DNA from: an uncultured Bacteroidales bacterium
Lineage (GTDB): Bacteria; Bacteroidota; Bacteroidia; Bacteroidales; Muribaculaceae
Reading direction: 5' to 3'
DNA: 64,000 nucleotides
Assembly (NCBI GenBank): GCA_945829225.1
Contig: CALZTY010000001.1
Location: 1-64,000 of the forward strand
Shown here: positions 15,197 to 25,654 of the stretch, in pieces
Layout of the letters: the number at the start of each line of letters is the position of its first letter
Position numbering within the stretch: position 1 is the stretch's first letter
Position numbers and translations under genes: made by a program
Notes under the pieces: generated by a model
Seen by the model: only the letters and a program-made list of their open reading frames with translations
Told to the model about the DNA's origin: nothing
Database searches by the model: none

Positions 15197-15936
15197 GCCG
15201 CTACAGCCGACATATTATCCTGTTGATGATTGTCGCCGCTGTCGTGGCGGCAATTGTTGCGCCTATGCCGGCGGCAGCGCAGGAGCGTCGCCCGGTGAAG
15301 CGCACTCACACCGCTCCCGGCATCGCCGTAGATACCGTGGGCGTTGCCGCCGCCGACTCCACGTTCCAGGCGCTCACCGACTCGGTGACCGAGGCGCTCA
15401 AGCCTCCATCGCCCTATGACTTTTGGGAAGAAACCGAGGTGAAATTCAACCCCGACCCCACTCGGGCAGTGTGGATGTCGGCATTATTTCCCGGCTTGGG
15501 ACAGGTGTACAACCGTCGCTACTGGAAGTTGCCCCTCATCGTGGGCGGATACCTCGGCTTGGGATACGCCGTGTCGTGGAACAACGGCATGCTCAGCGAC
15601 TACACCAAGGCGTATCGCGACATTATGGACAATGACCCCTCGACCAACTCATATATGAACTTCTTCCCGCCGACCACCAATGAGAGCGATCTCGACCGCC
15701 AATGGCTCACCAACCTGCTGCAGTCGCGCAAGAACTACTTCCGCCGCAATCGCGACTTGTGCATCATCTGCATGGTGGGCGTGTACTTCTTGGCGATGGT
15801 CGATGCATATGTCGATGCGTCGTTGAGTCACTTTGATATCACCCCCGACTTGTCGATGGATGTGACCCCCGCGGTGATGTACGACCGCGGCAACACCCTG
15901 CCGTCGGTGGGCTTGGCATGGACACTAACTTTTTGA
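15193..15936 (+). CDS. DUF5683-type membrane protein
   Basis: A 247-residue protein with a hydrophobic N-terminal signal (ILLMIVAAVVAAIVAP ... AAAQ) and a C-terminal half containing SALFPGLGQVYNRRYWKLP, the hallmark of DUF5683, a Bacteroidetes family often found after parAB. At least two transmembrane helices follow (LIVGGYLGLGYAVSW and DLCIICMVGVYFLAMVDAYV). The start is TTG at 15193, overlapping the parB stop. The family has no settled function; location with partitioning and murein genes suggests an envelope role. Confidence 0.85.
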   Translation: MSRYSRHIILLMIVAAVVAAIVAPMPAAAQERRPVKRTHTAPGIAVDTVGVAAADSTFQALTDSVTEALKPPSPYDFWEETEVKFNPDPTRAVWMSALFPGLGQVYNRRYWKLPLIVGGYLGLGYAVSWNNGMLSDYTKAYRDIMDNDPSTNSYMNFFPPTTNESDLDRQWLTNLLQSRKNYFRRNRDLCIICMVGVYFLAMVDAYVDASLSHFDITPDLSMDVTPAVMYDRGNTLPSVGLAWTLTF

Positions 15937-15967
15937 CAACATAACTCTCTCTTAATTAATTATAATC

Positions 15968-17626
15968 ATGAATATCAAACAATTAACAGTATCAATCGTC
16001 TTGCTATCAGGAGCCGCGACAATGTATGCGGCTAAGGCGCCCGACCCATCATTGATGTCGGTGCGCGACAGTCTCCACACAACCCCCACGATCACTTATC
16101 CCGAGAGTTTTGAGACTGATGTCAAGGAGATGCAAGAGAATTGGTATTTGCGCAATTATGCCGATATCGATCGCGAAGCCGACTCGCGTGCATCAGTGGT
16201 AGCCACCGACCAAGAGATAATCGACCGCCTACGCGTGTTGCCGACAGTCATCGAGATGCCCTTCAACTCGGTGGTGCGCAACTTTATTGATATGTATGCC
16301 AATCGACGCCGCCAGTTGGTCGAGAATATGTTGGGCATGAGCCTCTACTATATGCCCATGTTTGAGGAAGCACTCGAGCGACATGGCATGCCATTGGAAC
16401 TCAAATATTTACCGATAATCGAGAGCGCTCTCAACCCCAATGCTGTATCCAAGGCAGGCGCTGCCGGATTGTGGCAATTTATGGTTGCCACAGCCACCGG
16501 CGAGGGGCTCGAGGTCAATTCCTTGGTCGACCAGCGCCGCGACCCCATCGCCTCGTCGGATGCTGCCGCTCGCTATCTCAAGAAGTTATATGGCATATTC
16601 GGCGACTGGTCGCTCGCCATCGCTGCCTACAATTGCGGTCCCGGCAATGTGACCAAGGCAATGCGTCGCGCCGGCGAGAATGCCAAGGATTTCTGGGCAA
16701 TCTACCCCTATCTGCCCTCCGAGACTCGCGGATATGTGCCGGCTTTCATCGCCGCCACATATATCATGAACAATTATCACAAGCACAACATCTCGCCGGC
16801 ATTGGCACGCAAGCCTATAGTCACCGATACCGTGCATATTTCACGCCGCGTTCACTTCCAGCAGATTAGCGATGTGATGGGTATCCCCATGGACGAATTA
16901 CGTGCTCTCAATCCACAGTATCGCAAGGATATAATCCCGGGTGATATACACTCCTATACGCTGATATTGCCCACCCTGCAGGCATGTGCCTATGTGGCAA
17001 ATGAAGACTCTATTGTCAACTACCATGCCGATTTGTATGCTCGTCGTGATGTTGTAGAGCCCGGAGTCACCGCCGGCAGCGATGCCCGCGGCGAGTATGT
17101 CGACGAGTTGGTGGTCAAATATCACACCGTCAAGCGCGGTGAGACCCTGTCGTCGATCGCTCGCAAATATGGAGTGACCGTGGCATCTATTCGCTCGGCT
17201 AACGGCATCGGCAACAAGGTGCGTCGCGGGCAGAAACTGCGCATCAACACCTACAAGCGCACCTATGTAGCCACCGCCCCGGCACCTGTCGACAGCGTTG
17301 CCCCCGCTCCTACCGATAGCCTGGCAGTCAATCCGTTAGCAACCGACAGCGTGGCAGTCGCTCCCGCTGCAGCCGATAGCGCCGCCGTAGCAGCGCCGGA
17401 CCCAGCCCCGGCTCCGGTAGTGGCTCCCTCGGCTCCTGCAACGCCTCGCCAGCAGCCCGCCGCTAATCCGCGTCCGCGCACATACACTGTTAAGCGTGGT
17501 GACAATCTGAGCAAAATCGCCGCTAAATTCGGCGTCACTGTCAATGCCATCAAGCAAGCCAACGGCTTGACATCAGACAATATTCGCGCCGGGCAGAAAC
17601 TCAAAATCCCCGCCAAGAGGCGCTGA
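15968..17626 (+). CDS. mltD: Membrane-bound lytic transglycosylase D with two LysM domains
   Basis: A 552-residue secreted murein hydrolase that cuts MurNAc-GlcNAc bonds with 1,6-anhydro product formation. A signal peptide ([16 protein letters not shown]) is followed by an SLT domain in which Glu152 of [15 protein letters not shown] is the catalytic residue, with GAAGLWQFM and [14 protein letters not shown] as further family motifs. Two LysM domains (about residues 380-425 and 505-550) bind peptidoglycan and are separated by a ~70-residue Ala/Pro/Asp linker. Parallel orientation 31 bases after the DUF5683 gene suggests a common transcript. Confidence 0.95.
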   Translation: MNIKQLTVSIVLLSGAATMYAAKAPDPSLMSVRDSLHTTPTITYPESFETDVKEMQENWYLRNYADIDREADSRASVVATDQEIIDRLRVLPTVIEMPFNSVVRNFIDMYANRRRQLVENMLGMSLYYMPMFEEALERHGMPLELKYLPIIESALNPNAVSKAGAAGLWQFMVATATGEGLEVNSLVDQRRDPIASSDAAARYLKKLYGIFGDWSLAIAAYNCGPGNVTKAMRRAGENAKDFWAIYPYLPSETRGYVPAFIAATYIMNNYHKHNISPALARKPIVTDTVHISRRVHFQQISDVMGIPMDELRALNPQYRKDIIPGDIHSYTLILPTLQACAYVANEDSIVNYHADLYARRDVVEPGVTAGSDARGEYVDELVVKYHTVKRGETLSSIARKYGVTVASIRSANGIGNKVRRGQKLRINTYKRTYVATAPAPVDSVAPAPTDSLAVNPLATDSVAVAPAAADSAAVAAPDPAPAPVVAPSAPATPRQQPAANPRPRTYTVKRGDNLSKIAAKFGVTVNAIKQANGLTSDNIRAGQKLKIPAKRR

Positions 17627-17662
17627 GCATCGCATTATTAACTCTCAATCATATCGCAAAGT

Positions 17663-19669
17663 ATGAATACCGAACCAATTCATGAACCGCGCCAAGGCGC
17701 ATCGCCGGTGGATACATCGGCTGATGTTGTGGGCAACAAACTGCCCGACAACGCTTTCACCGAACTGGCAAAGGGCGAGGAATATCGCCCGGTGATGAAC
17801 CCCGACCGACCCATTGTCGAGGTTACCCCTTACTCGGTGGGTATGGGTCTGCTCTTGGCTGTCATCTTCAGTGCCGCCGCCGCTTATCTGGGCTTGAAGG
17901 TGGGACAAGTCTTTGAGGCTGCCATCCCCATCGCCATCATCGCCGTGGGCTTGTCGTCAAAGTTGAAGCCTCAAAATCCTTTAGGTCAGAATGTTATCAT
18001 TCAGTCGATCGGCGCCTGCTCAGGTGTCATCGTTGCCGGTGCCATCTTTACCCTCCCGGCTCTGTATATTCTCGAGATTGACGTAGACTTCTTCAAGATA
18101 TTCCTGTCGTCGCTCTTCGGCGGATTCTTGGGCATTCTGTTCTTTATGCCCTTCCGCAAGTACTTCGTCAAGGAGATGCACGGCAAATATCCCTTCCCCG
18201 AGGCTACAGCCACCACTCAGGTGCTGATTTCGGGTCAAAGTGCTGCCGCTGAGGAGAATAAAGGCTCCAAGGGGCAGGCTTTTGTCCTCTTGATTGCCTC
18301 GCTGGTGGGCGGTGTCTACGACTACCTCGTCGCCACATTCGGCACCTGGGCTGAGACCGTCACCACGACGGCTTACTCATGGGGTCACACCATGGCTGAC
18401 AAGTTCAAATACGTAGTGTCGTGCAACACCGGTGCCGCCGTGCTCGGTTTGGGCTATATTGTCGGTCTCAAATATGCCTTTGTCATCTTTGCCGGCTCCA
18501 TCTTCGTGTGGTGGGTGATTATCCCGCTGATGGGCGCATATGGCGCTCCCGAGATTGCTGCTATGGCTCCCGATTCTATATTTAAGGAATACGCACGCCT
18601 CATCGGCATCGGCGGTATCGCTATGGCGGGCATCATCGGCATCGTCAAGTCGTGGAACATCATCGCCCAAGCCGTCGGACTCGCCTCGCGCGAATTGCGT
18701 GGCGCCCGTGAAGCCGCCAAGCCCGTGCGCTGGCAGACTGACATCTCGATGAAGCACATCACCTATTTCATCCTCCTCGCCCTGGTTGCCGTGCTGCTGT
18801 TCTTCTGGGTGGGTGTTATCCACACCTTCTGGCAGGCATTCATCGCATGGATTGTGGTCACTATCATCGCATTCCTCTTCACCACAGTGGCTGCCAACGC
18901 TATTGCGATTGTGGGCTCCAATCCCGTGAGCGGCATGACCTTGATGACTCTGATTGTTGCCTCGGGCATCTTCGTTGCTATCGGGCTGAATGGCGAGCAA
19001 GGTATCATGGCGGCTATGATTGTCGGTGGTGTTGTCTGCACCGCCCTGTCCATGGCTGGCGGCTTCGTCACCGACCTCAAGATTGGCTACTGGCTCGGCT
19101 CCACTCCCCGCAAGCAGGAGAGTTGGAAATTCCTCGGCACCCTGGTGTCGGCAGCCACTGTCGGCGGCGTTATCCTTATGTTGAATAATGTCTACGGCTT
19201 CGGTCCCGACTCCACCCTCCAGGCTCCCCAAGCCAAGGCAATGGCTGCCGTGATCAAGCCCATGATGATGGGCGGCACCACTCCTTGGGTGCTCTACATC
19301 GTCGGTGCTATCTTGGCTCTCATTCTCAACTGGTTGGGCGTGCCCGCATTGGCATTCTGCCTCGGTATGTTCCTGCCTCTGTCGCTCAATACTCCTATGC
19401 TCGTGGGCGGTCTTATCTCATGGTTTGTGGCTCACAGCACCAAGGATAAGGAACTCGCCAAGGCTCGCAACGAACGCGGCACCTTGGTATCCTCAGGCCT
19501 TATCGCCGGCGGCGCCCTCTTCGGCGTGTTCTCGGCTATCACCATCATGTGCGGCGTCGAGCAGCCCGAGAACGGTGGCGAATTTATGCCTCAGATACTT
19601 GGCTTGGTGGCTTACGCAGCCTTGATAGCCTTCCTGTATATCTCATCTGTACGCGCTAAGAAGGCTTGA
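17663..19669 (+). CDS. OPT-family oligopeptide transporter
   Basis: A 668-residue polytopic inner-membrane protein with some 14-16 hydrophobic segments. The N-terminal VEVTPYSVGMGLLLAVIFSA and GLKVGQVFEAAIPIAII, and later NPLGQNVIIQSIGACSG, are characteristic of the prokaryotic OPT family (peptide or metal-chelate uptake coupled to protons). The length agrees with the family. Its stop overlaps the TTG start of the MATE exporter, so the two are translationally coupled. The substrate cannot be read from the sequence. Confidence 0.92.
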   Translation: MNTEPIHEPRQGASPVDTSADVVGNKLPDNAFTELAKGEEYRPVMNPDRPIVEVTPYSVGMGLLLAVIFSAAAAYLGLKVGQVFEAAIPIAIIAVGLSSKLKPQNPLGQNVIIQSIGACSGVIVAGAIFTLPALYILEIDVDFFKIFLSSLFGGFLGILFFMPFRKYFVKEMHGKYPFPEATATTQVLISGQSAAAEENKGSKGQAFVLLIASLVGGVYDYLVATFGTWAETVTTTAYSWGHTMADKFKYVVSCNTGAAVLGLGYIVGLKYAFVIFAGSIFVWWVIIPLMGAYGAPEIAAMAPDSIFKEYARLIGIGGIAMAGIIGIVKSWNIIAQAVGLASRELRGAREAAKPVRWQTDISMKHITYFILLALVAVLLFFWVGVIHTFWQAFIAWIVVTIIAFLFTTVAANAIAIVGSNPVSGMTLMTLIVASGIFVAIGLNGEQGIMAAMIVGGVVCTALSMAGGFVTDLKIGYWLGSTPRKQESWKFLGTLVSAATVGGVILMLNNVYGFGPDSTLQAPQAKAMAAVIKPMMMGGTTPWVLYIVGAILALILNWLGVPALAFCLGMFLPLSLNTPMLVGGLISWFVAHSTKDKELAKARNERGTLVSSGLIAGGALFGVFSAITIMCGVEQPENGGEFMPQILGLVAYAALIAFLYISSVRAKKA

Positions 19670-20958
19670 AGCGTAGTATCCTCGCAATCGCCATCCCGGC
19701 GATAATCAGCAATATTACCGTCCCGATGTTGGGGCTTGTCGACACTGCCATCATGGGGCATGTTGGCACAGCCACCTTCATCGGGGCGATTGCCGTGGGC
19801 GCCACCATGTTCAATATGCTGTATTGGCTGTTTGCCTTTCTGCGTATGGGCACCGGTGGGCTCACCGCCCAGGCTTACGGCGCTCGCAATATGGGCGCTT
19901 CGGCGACCGTGCTGGCTCGTTCGCTACTTATTGCCCTGGTTATCTCTCTGATTCTCATCGTCTTGCAAGCCCCGTTGGCTGAGGCTATCCTGCGCTTCCT
20001 TGATGCAGGAGCCGATGTCGACCTCGAGGCGCGGCGCTACTTCGATATCTGCATTTGGGGCGCTCCCGCAGCGCTCGCCACCTATGTGATGAATGGCTGG
20101 TTCCTCGGCATGCAGGACACGCGCACGCCCATGTGGATTACCATCGCCGTTAACCTCATTAATATATGTCTCAGCGTGACATTTGTCTTCGGCATGGATA
20201 TGCGCATCGAGGGTGTCGCCCTCGGCACAGTCCTTGCACAGTGGATAGGGGCTGTCGCGAGCATTGTTGTGGCGTTTGTGCGCTATCGCCTGTCCTTGAC
20301 GAGTGCTCGTGCTCTTGCTGATTTACAAGCGCTTAGACGCCTTTTTGCCATCAATGCCCACATTTTTCTGCGCACTCTGTGCTTGGTGTGTGTCACTGTG
20401 TGGTTCACTCGTGCCGGCGCTGCTCAGGGAGTTATCACCCTGTCGGTCAATGCTATAATGATGCAGATGTTCATGTTCTTCTCCTATTTCAGCGACGGTT
20501 TTGCCTACGCCGGCGAAGCCATCGCCGGCAAGGTGGTGGGCGAGGGCAATTTCGTCGGCAGTTTGCGCCACTTGGAGCGTGTGCTTATGCGCTTTGGCGC
20601 TGTCCTTGCGGTGGCTTTTGCCGTTGCATATGGCTTGGGAGGGCATCTCATCGTGGGCATGCTCACTGATGTGGCTGAGGTGGTCGATGCCTCTGCCACT
20701 TACCTGCCATGGGCTGCGGCTGTGCCTCTGTGTGGCATCGTCGCTTTTATCTACGACGGCATTTTTATCGGCATTACACGCACTCTCGACATGCTCATCT
20801 CGATGCTCGTGGCAGCGATTGTCTTTTTCGGCTTGTATTTCCTCATTTTCCCGATACTCGGCAACCACGGGCTGTGGCTGGCTTTCGTGACATATCTCGC
20901 TGTACGCGGCGTGATTTTGTGGTTCGTTTTTAAGCGTCAAGTGTTGACAATTCATTGA
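19666..20958 (+). CDS. MATE-family efflux transporter
   Basis: A 430-residue protein with about 12 transmembrane helices and the MATE opening MKRSILAIAIPAIISNITVP followed by GLVDTAIMGHVG. Two homologous six-helix halves are visible, joined by a charged loop near residue 210. Such proteins export drugs or metabolites using Na+ or H+; DinF-like members are typical of Bacteroidales. The start is TTG at 19666, chosen because it overlaps the previous stop and begins the conserved N-terminus. Confidence 0.93.
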   Translation: MKRSILAIAIPAIISNITVPMLGLVDTAIMGHVGTATFIGAIAVGATMFNMLYWLFAFLRMGTGGLTAQAYGARNMGASATVLARSLLIALVISLILIVLQAPLAEAILRFLDAGADVDLEARRYFDICIWGAPAALATYVMNGWFLGMQDTRTPMWITIAVNLINICLSVTFVFGMDMRIEGVALGTVLAQWIGAVASIVVAFVRYRLSLTSARALADLQALRRLFAINAHIFLRTLCLVCVTVWFTRAGAAQGVITLSVNAIMMQMFMFFSYFSDGFAYAGEAIAGKVVGEGNFVGSLRHLERVLMRFGAVLAVAFAVAYGLGGHLIVGMLTDVAEVVDASATYLPWAAAVPLCGIVAFIYDGIFIGITRTLDMLISMLVAAIVFFGLYFLIFPILGNHGLWLAFVTYLAVRGVILWFVFKRQVLTIH

Positions 20959-20965
20959 TTTTTAT

Positions 20966-20973
20966 TAATTTTG
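20966..20973 (+). promoter_or_regulatory. Lipid kinase/ispE promoter -7 element
   Basis: TAATTTTG, an exact TAnnTTTG match, lies only eight bases before the ATG at 20982, so the transcript would start at or very near the start codon. No -33 element is obvious. Confidence 0.4.
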
Positions 20974-20981
20974 CAACACTT

Positions 20982-21968
20982 ATGAATTCACGTCGACTCA
21001 CACTCGTTATCAATCCTATCTCGGGGACTCACTCCAAGCGCGAGGTCGCCGCGCAAGTCGAGCGGAGGCTCGGCAAGTGTGGCTATGAGGTTAGAGTGGA
21101 ATATACCAACGGTCCGGGCGATGCCACTCGCATCGCTCGCGAGGCTGCCGAGCGTGGCGACTATGGCGTGCTTGCCTGCGGCGGCGACGGCACCGTCAAC
21201 GAGGTCGCTGCCGGGCTTGTAGGCTCCTCAACCGCCTTGGGCATCATCCCTGCCGGCTCGGGCAACGGCTTGGCTCGGCATATCAATATTCCCATCGATA
21301 TCGAGCGCTCTATCAAGGTGATAGCCGAGGATTGTGTGGTCGACTGCGACTATGGTGTGGTCAACGACAAGCCGTTCTTCTGCACCTTCGGCGTGGGTTT
21401 CGATGCCGCCGTGTCGCATCGCTTCTCGCTCAAGCATCGTCGTGGACTATCCACTTATATTGCCAGCGCCATCGACGAATTTATCCAGTATCATCCTCAG
21501 CGCTACTGCATTAAGGCTGGTGACACTGTCATCACCGACAAGGCTTTCCTGGTGGCGGTGTGCAACGCATCGCAGTATGGCAACAATGCCTTTATTGCTC
21601 CGGCGGCATCGATACGCGACGGCTTGCTCGACGTGACTATCGTCTTCGAGGGCAACATATTCTCCAAGGCGCTCTCGGGCTTTGAATTGATAGCCGGAGC
21701 CATCGGCAATCACGGCAAGGTGCGCACCTTCCGCGTCTCCGAGTTGAGCATTGAGCGCGAGGAGCCCACAATTACGCACATCGACGGTGAGCCTACCGAG
21801 TTGCCCTGCAACCTCCATATCAAGTGTGTTCCCGGGCAATTGAAGGTCTTTGCCACGCGCCACAAGCCTCGTTTCCGCCCGTTCATTACCCCGATTGTGT
21901 TGTTCGCAAAGGATTGGTGGATAGTCATTTCGCGCTTTTTCTCGTGTATTTTCAAGAAGAAATCATGA
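20982..21968 (+). CDS. Diacylglycerol-kinase-family lipid kinase
   Basis: A 328-residue protein with the DAGK catalytic signature LACGGDGTVNEV (GGDGT at residues 67-71), NPISGTHSK at the N-terminus, and GIIPAGSGNGLARHI, the usual GTGN-like loop here GSGN. These features match YegS/BmrU-type enzymes, which phosphorylate diacylglycerol or sphingoid lipids, including lipids found in Bacteroidales. The substrate is not determined. ATG at 20982 begins the conserved first strand. The stop overlaps the ispE start codon (ATGA). Confidence 0.9.
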   Translation: MNSRRLTLVINPISGTHSKREVAAQVERRLGKCGYEVRVEYTNGPGDATRIAREAAERGDYGVLACGGDGTVNEVAAGLVGSSTALGIIPAGSGNGLARHINIPIDIERSIKVIAEDCVVDCDYGVVNDKPFFCTFGVGFDAAVSHRFSLKHRRGLSTYIASAIDEFIQYHPQRYCIKAGDTVITDKAFLVAVCNASQYGNNAFIAPAASIRDGLLDVTIVFEGNIFSKALSGFELIAGAIGNHGKVRTFRVSELSIEREEPTITHIDGEPTELPCNLHIKCVPGQLKVFATRHKPRFRPFITPIVLFAKDWWIVISRFFSCIFKKKS

Positions 21969-22804
21969 TACTGTTCCCAAATGCCAAGATTAACCTCGGC
22001 TTGTGCGTCACCGACCGCCGTGCCGATGGCTATCACAATCTGCGCACCGTCATGGTGCCTGTCCCGTGGTGCGACGTGCTCGAGATTGTCCCTGGACGCT
22101 CTGCCTCGACCACTCTCACCGTTACCGGACGAGGCGTAGAGTGCCCCATGGAAAAGAATTTGGTAATCAAGGCTTTACGCGCACTCGAGCGTAGAGTGGG
22201 GGACTTGCCACCGGTGGACATTTATTTGGAGAAGATTATTCCCGATGGAGCGGGATTGGGCGGTGGCAGCGCCGATGCCACGTTTGCCCTCAAGGGTTTC
22301 AACGAGGTGCTGGGCATCGGATTGGACGACTCGGCTTTGGAGGAGATTGCCGCCGGCGTTGGTGCCGATTGCGCTTTCTTCGTTGCTAATCGCCCTGCCC
22401 TGTGCACCGGGATAGGTGATAAAATTTCGCCAATCGAAATTCTTCAATTACAGGGATTTAGCATTGTAATTGCAAAGCCGCGAGTGGCTGCGGTGTCCAC
22501 TGCCGAGGCTTATGCCGGCATCGTGCCTCATATGCCCGACGAATCTCCTGAGGCTATCCTCGCTGATGATATCGCTTCATGGCGCTCTCGCTTGGTCAAC
22601 GATTTCGAAGCGTCTATCTTTGTCAAACTCCCTGCTGTAGAGGCTCTTAAACAGCAATTTTATGACCTCGGTGCCACTTATGCCTCGATGAGCGGCTCGG
22701 GCGCTGCCGTCTATGCCCTCTTCGCAACTGACAACATGGCACACGATGCACTCACACACCTGCGCGAGTGCGACGCTTTTGTGGGTCATTTTGACAACTT
22801 TTAA
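21965..22804 (+). CDS. ispE: 4-diphosphocytidyl-2-C-methyl-D-erythritol kinase
   Basis: A 279-residue GHMP-family kinase of the non-mevalonate isoprenoid pathway, phosphorylating CDP-methylerythritol. ILFPNAKINLGLCVTDRRAD gives the substrate-binding N-terminus, IIPDGAGLGGGSADA is the ATP-binding glycine-rich loop, and SMSGSGAAVYALF the third GHMP motif. The start ATG overlaps the lipid kinase stop by two bases, so the pair is translated together. The pairing with a lipid kinase fits shared isoprenoid and lipid metabolism only loosely. Confidence 0.95.
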   Translation: MILFPNAKINLGLCVTDRRADGYHNLRTVMVPVPWCDVLEIVPGRSASTTLTVTGRGVECPMEKNLVIKALRALERRVGDLPPVDIYLEKIIPDGAGLGGGSADATFALKGFNEVLGIGLDDSALEEIAAGVGADCAFFVANRPALCTGIGDKISPIEILQLQGFSIVIAKPRVAAVSTAEAYAGIVPHMPDESPEAILADDIASWRSRLVNDFEASIFVKLPAVEALKQQFYDLGATYASMSGSGAAVYALFATDNMAHDALTHLRECDAFVGHFDNF

Positions 22805-22894
22805 CTCCCGACGCACTTATTTCGCTTTTTTCGGCTCTTTCTTCAACTTTGGCAACATTTTTGCTGTTCTCTCCTTAGTGAAAAGATTAAGAAT

Positions 22895-23443
22895 ATGGAA
22901 GAAAAAGAAATAAAAGAGCCCCTGGATGAGGCTACCGTAGAAGTAAATCCCGAAGAAATCCTTGAGGGTGAAGAAATCGCTGATGACCTCAGCGAGCGCG
23001 TCGCTGCGCTGGAAGCAGAGTTGGAAAACGAGAAAAAGGAATACCTCTTCTTGCGCGCCGACTTTGACAACTATCGCAAGCGCACCCTGCGCGACCGCGA
23101 GGAACTCTTGCGCAACGCCGGCGAGAAGGTTTTAGCCGGCTTACTCCCCATCGCCGACGACTTTGAGCGTGGCATCGACGCAGCCTCCAAGGCTGAGGAT
23201 GTCAACGCTGTGCGCGAGGGCATGGAGTTGATATACAATAAATTGATTAAATTCCTCGCCGACAATGGCGTCACCCCTATGGAGTCGACCGGCAAGCCCT
23301 TTGATGCCGATTTCCACGACGCTATCGCTTCGCTGCCCAATGACGACCCTGCTAAGTCGGGCATCGTCATCGACACCACTCAGCGTGGCTATATGATTAA
23401 TGACAAAGTTTTGCGTCACGCCAAGGTGGCTGTCGCTCAATAA
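22895..23443 (+). CDS. grpE: Nucleotide exchange factor GrpE
   Basis: A 182-residue DnaK cochaperone. An acidic unstructured N-terminus is followed by a long coiled coil ([20 protein letters not shown]) and the family motif NYRKRT, then the beta domain ending in [16 protein letters not shown]. It releases ADP from DnaK. dnaJ follows after 14 bases, forming the standard grpE-dnaJ operon. The 90-base gap upstream contains a weak -7-like CAACTTTG. Confidence 0.96.
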   Translation: MEEKEIKEPLDEATVEVNPEEILEGEEIADDLSERVAALEAELENEKKEYLFLRADFDNYRKRTLRDREELLRNAGEKVLAGLLPIADDFERGIDAASKAEDVNAVREGMELIYNKLIKFLADNGVTPMESTGKPFDADFHDAIASLPNDDPAKSGIVIDTTQRGYMINDKVLRHAKVAVAQ

Positions 23444-23457
23444 TCCGAGGCTATATT

Positions 23458-24636
23458 ATGGAGAATAAACGCGATTACTACGAAGTGCTTGGCGTCGCCA
23501 AGGATGCCTCGGCTGACGAGATCAAGAAAGCATATCGTAAATTAGCAATCAAATATCACCCCGACCGCAATCAAGGCGACAAGGCTGCCGAGGAAAAATT
23601 CAAGGAGGCTGCCGAGGCTTATGACGTCCTCTCCGATGCCGACAAGCGTGCTCGCTACGACCGCTTCGGTCACTCGATGGGGCAGCAAGGCTTCCCCGGA
23701 GGCGGCTTCTCAGGCTTCAATGCCGGAGACATATCCCTCGAGGATATCTTCGCTCGCTTCGGCGACATCTTCACCGGCATGGGTGGCGGCTTCCCCGGAG
23801 GCGGCTTCTCGGGCTTCTCTGGCGGTCAGCGCCGTCGTCCTCAGCGCCGTGGCTCCGATCTTCGTATCCGCATTCCTCTCACTCTCGAGGAAATTGCCAA
23901 TGGCGTCAGCAAGAATATCAAGGTGCCCACCGATGTGCCTTGTGAGCATTGCAAGGGCACCGGTGCCAAGGACGGCACGGCATTTGCCAATTGCTCGCAG
24001 TGCAACGGCACCGGATACATCACTCGCCAGGTGCGCACTCCCTTCGGCGTTAGCCTCGATCAAGCCCCCTGTCCCGCTTGCCAGGGCATGGGCAAGACAA
24101 TCACCGAGCGTTGCTCTCACTGCAGCGGCAGTGGCATCATTCACAACGACGAGCAAGTCACCCTCAATATCCCTGCCGGCGTCAGCGACGGCATGATTCT
24201 CACCATGCGTGGCAAGGGTAATGCCCCCAAACTCGGCGGTGTGCGTGGCGACCTCCAGATTATTGTCAGCGAAACCAAGGACCCCGAACTTATCCGCGAT
24301 GGCAACGACGTGATTTACAACCTGATGATTGACCTCCCCACTGCCGTCTTGGGCGGTGGCGTCGAGATTCCTACCATTGGCGGTCGCGCCCGTCTAACCA
24401 TCGAACCCGGCACTCAGCCCGGCAAGGTCCTCCGTATGCGCGGAAAGGGTATTCCCGACCCCGAGCGCCGTGGCGTCCGCGGCGACCAATTGGTCAACGT
24501 CATGGTTTACATCCCCGAGAAACTCACCGCCGCCGAGCGCAAAATGTTTGAGGATATGAAGAAATCCGAAAACATCGCTCCCGACGAGAGCAACAAAAAA
24601 CGCATCTTCTCCCGACTCAAACACATCTTTGAATAA
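23458..24636 (+). CDS. dnaJ: Chaperone DnaJ
   Basis: A 392-residue class I Hsp40. The J domain is [20 protein letters not shown] with the HPD triad in KYHPDRNQ. Then come a Gly/Phe-rich region with PGGGFSGF repeats, a zinc domain with four CxxCxGxG-like motifs ([32 protein letters not shown]), and two C-terminal substrate-binding domains. It delivers unfolded proteins to DnaK. All key residues are present. Confidence 0.97.
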   Translation: MENKRDYYEVLGVAKDASADEIKKAYRKLAIKYHPDRNQGDKAAEEKFKEAAEAYDVLSDADKRARYDRFGHSMGQQGFPGGGFSGFNAGDISLEDIFARFGDIFTGMGGGFPGGGFSGFSGGQRRRPQRRGSDLRIRIPLTLEEIANGVSKNIKVPTDVPCEHCKGTGAKDGTAFANCSQCNGTGYITRQVRTPFGVSLDQAPCPACQGMGKTITERCSHCSGSGIIHNDEQVTLNIPAGVSDGMILTMRGKGNAPKLGGVRGDLQIIVSETKDPELIRDGNDVIYNLMIDLPTAVLGGGVEIPTIGGRARLTIEPGTQPGKVLRMRGKGIPDPERRGVRGDQLVNVMVYIPEKLTAAERKMFEDMKKSENIAPDESNKKRIFSRLKHIFE

Positions 24637-24663
24637 TTACTAACCCAATTAACTCATACAATT

Positions 24664-25185
24664 ATGCTTAGCACTAAATTACAGGACGCTCTCAACGCCC
24701 AAATCAATGCCGAATTGTGGTCGGCTTATCTCTATCTCTCAATGGCTATGCACTTCGAAAACACCGGTTACCATGGCATCGCCAACTGGTATCGCGTGCA
24801 ATTCCAGGAGGAACAGGCTCATGCCGAGATATTCATCAACTATGTAAATTCGCGTGGCGGTCGCGTCCTCCTCGCTCCCATTGATGCCGTTCCCACCGAA
24901 TGGGCTTCGCCCTTAGCCGCTTTCGAGGCTACCCTCGCTCACGAGGAAAAAGTTACTTCGCTCATCAACAACCTTTACGCCCTCGCCGAGGAAGAAAAGG
25001 ATTATGCTACCCGTGGTCGCCTCGATTGGTTCGTTAGCGAGCAAGTTGAGGAAGAAGAAAACTGCCACAACCTCATCGACCGCGTCAAACTCGCCGGCGA
25101 CACCCCCATGGCTATATTCCAATTCGACCAGGAACTCGCCACACGCGTCTACAACGTGCCCTCTCCCTTAGCCGCCAAGGCATAA
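24664..25185 (+). CDS. Bacterial ferritin
   Basis: A 173-residue non-haem ferritin that stores iron in a 24-subunit shell. Ferroxidase ligands are visible: Glu17 (LNAQINAELWSAYLY), Glu50 and His53 (QEEQAHAE), Glu in the third helix (LAHEEKV) and Gln in SEQVEEEE. The FtnA-type C-terminal helix contains FDQELATRVYNVPSP. The gene follows dnaJ after 27 bases and ends at a strong terminator. Confidence 0.95.
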   Translation: MLSTKLQDALNAQINAELWSAYLYLSMAMHFENTGYHGIANWYRVQFQEEQAHAEIFINYVNSRGGRVLLAPIDAVPTEWASPLAAFEATLAHEEKVTSLINNLYALAEEEKDYATRGRLDWFVSEQVEEEENCHNLIDRVKLAGDTPMAIFQFDQELATRVYNVPSPLAAKA

Positions 25186-25206
25186 TTCCATCCACACAAT
25201 ATCACC

Positions 25207-25248
25207 AAAAGGCTGTACCGATATTTTATCAGGCACAGCCTTTTCTCG
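25207..25248 (+). terminator. Rho-independent terminator after ferritin
   Basis: AAAAGGCTGT (25207-25216) pairs with ACAGCCTTTT (25235-25244), followed by a pyrimidine-rich stretch. The paired A and T tracts would let it work in both directions. Confidence 0.8.
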
Positions 25249-25338
25249 TCTCGTCCTACTAAGTCTATACTTCATCATTATAATAATGGGTCTCGTCATT
25301 AATCCTCTCAAATACTTGCGTATGCCCATTAGAGCCCT

Positions 25339-25346
25339 TACCTTTG
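25339..25346 (+). promoter_or_regulatory. Promoter -7 element for small membrane protein genes
   Basis: TACCTTTG, an exact TAnnTTTG match, 43 bases before the first start codon of the pair. Confidence 0.5.
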
Positions 25347-25388
25347 CAACATCAAAACAATATTAACAAACTAAAATTCCCAAATAAA

Positions 25389-25613
25389 ATGAACAAATTT
25401 TATAATGGTATCTTGGCAGTAGGAACAATTCTGTTCCTGGTTTTCGCCCTCATCCTCGTTGTGGTGTTTTTCACTATGAACGATTATGAAATCTCTAATT
25501 TATGGCCGGTATACTTAGGCTACTTTATCGGCTTAATTGTTTCCTCGGCAATGTCATATGTATTGCTGAAGATATCCAAATACATCGATGCTCATGACGA
25601 TACAATTGAATAA
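25389..25613 (+). CDS. Small two-helix membrane protein
   Basis: A 74-residue protein with two transmembrane helices (GILAVGTILFLVFALILVVV and YLGYFIGLIVSSAMSYVLL) and a short acidic tail. The ATG at 25389 was preferred because a hydrophobic protein begins there and A-rich sequence precedes it. A similar protein follows at 25655. No family was recognised, and the function is unknown. Confidence 0.65.
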   Translation: MNKFYNGILAVGTILFLVFALILVVVFFTMNDYEISNLWPVYLGYFIGLIVSSAMSYVLLKISKYIDAHDDTIE

Positions 25614-25654
25614 TTGGTTTAACTGTAGTTTGTCACATAATAAAGATTGAAGAT

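Noticed and set aside
20955..20981. Upstream start for the lipid kinase gene
   Set aside because: The extension adds nine residues before the conserved first strand and lies over the promoter element. ATG at 20982 is the better start.
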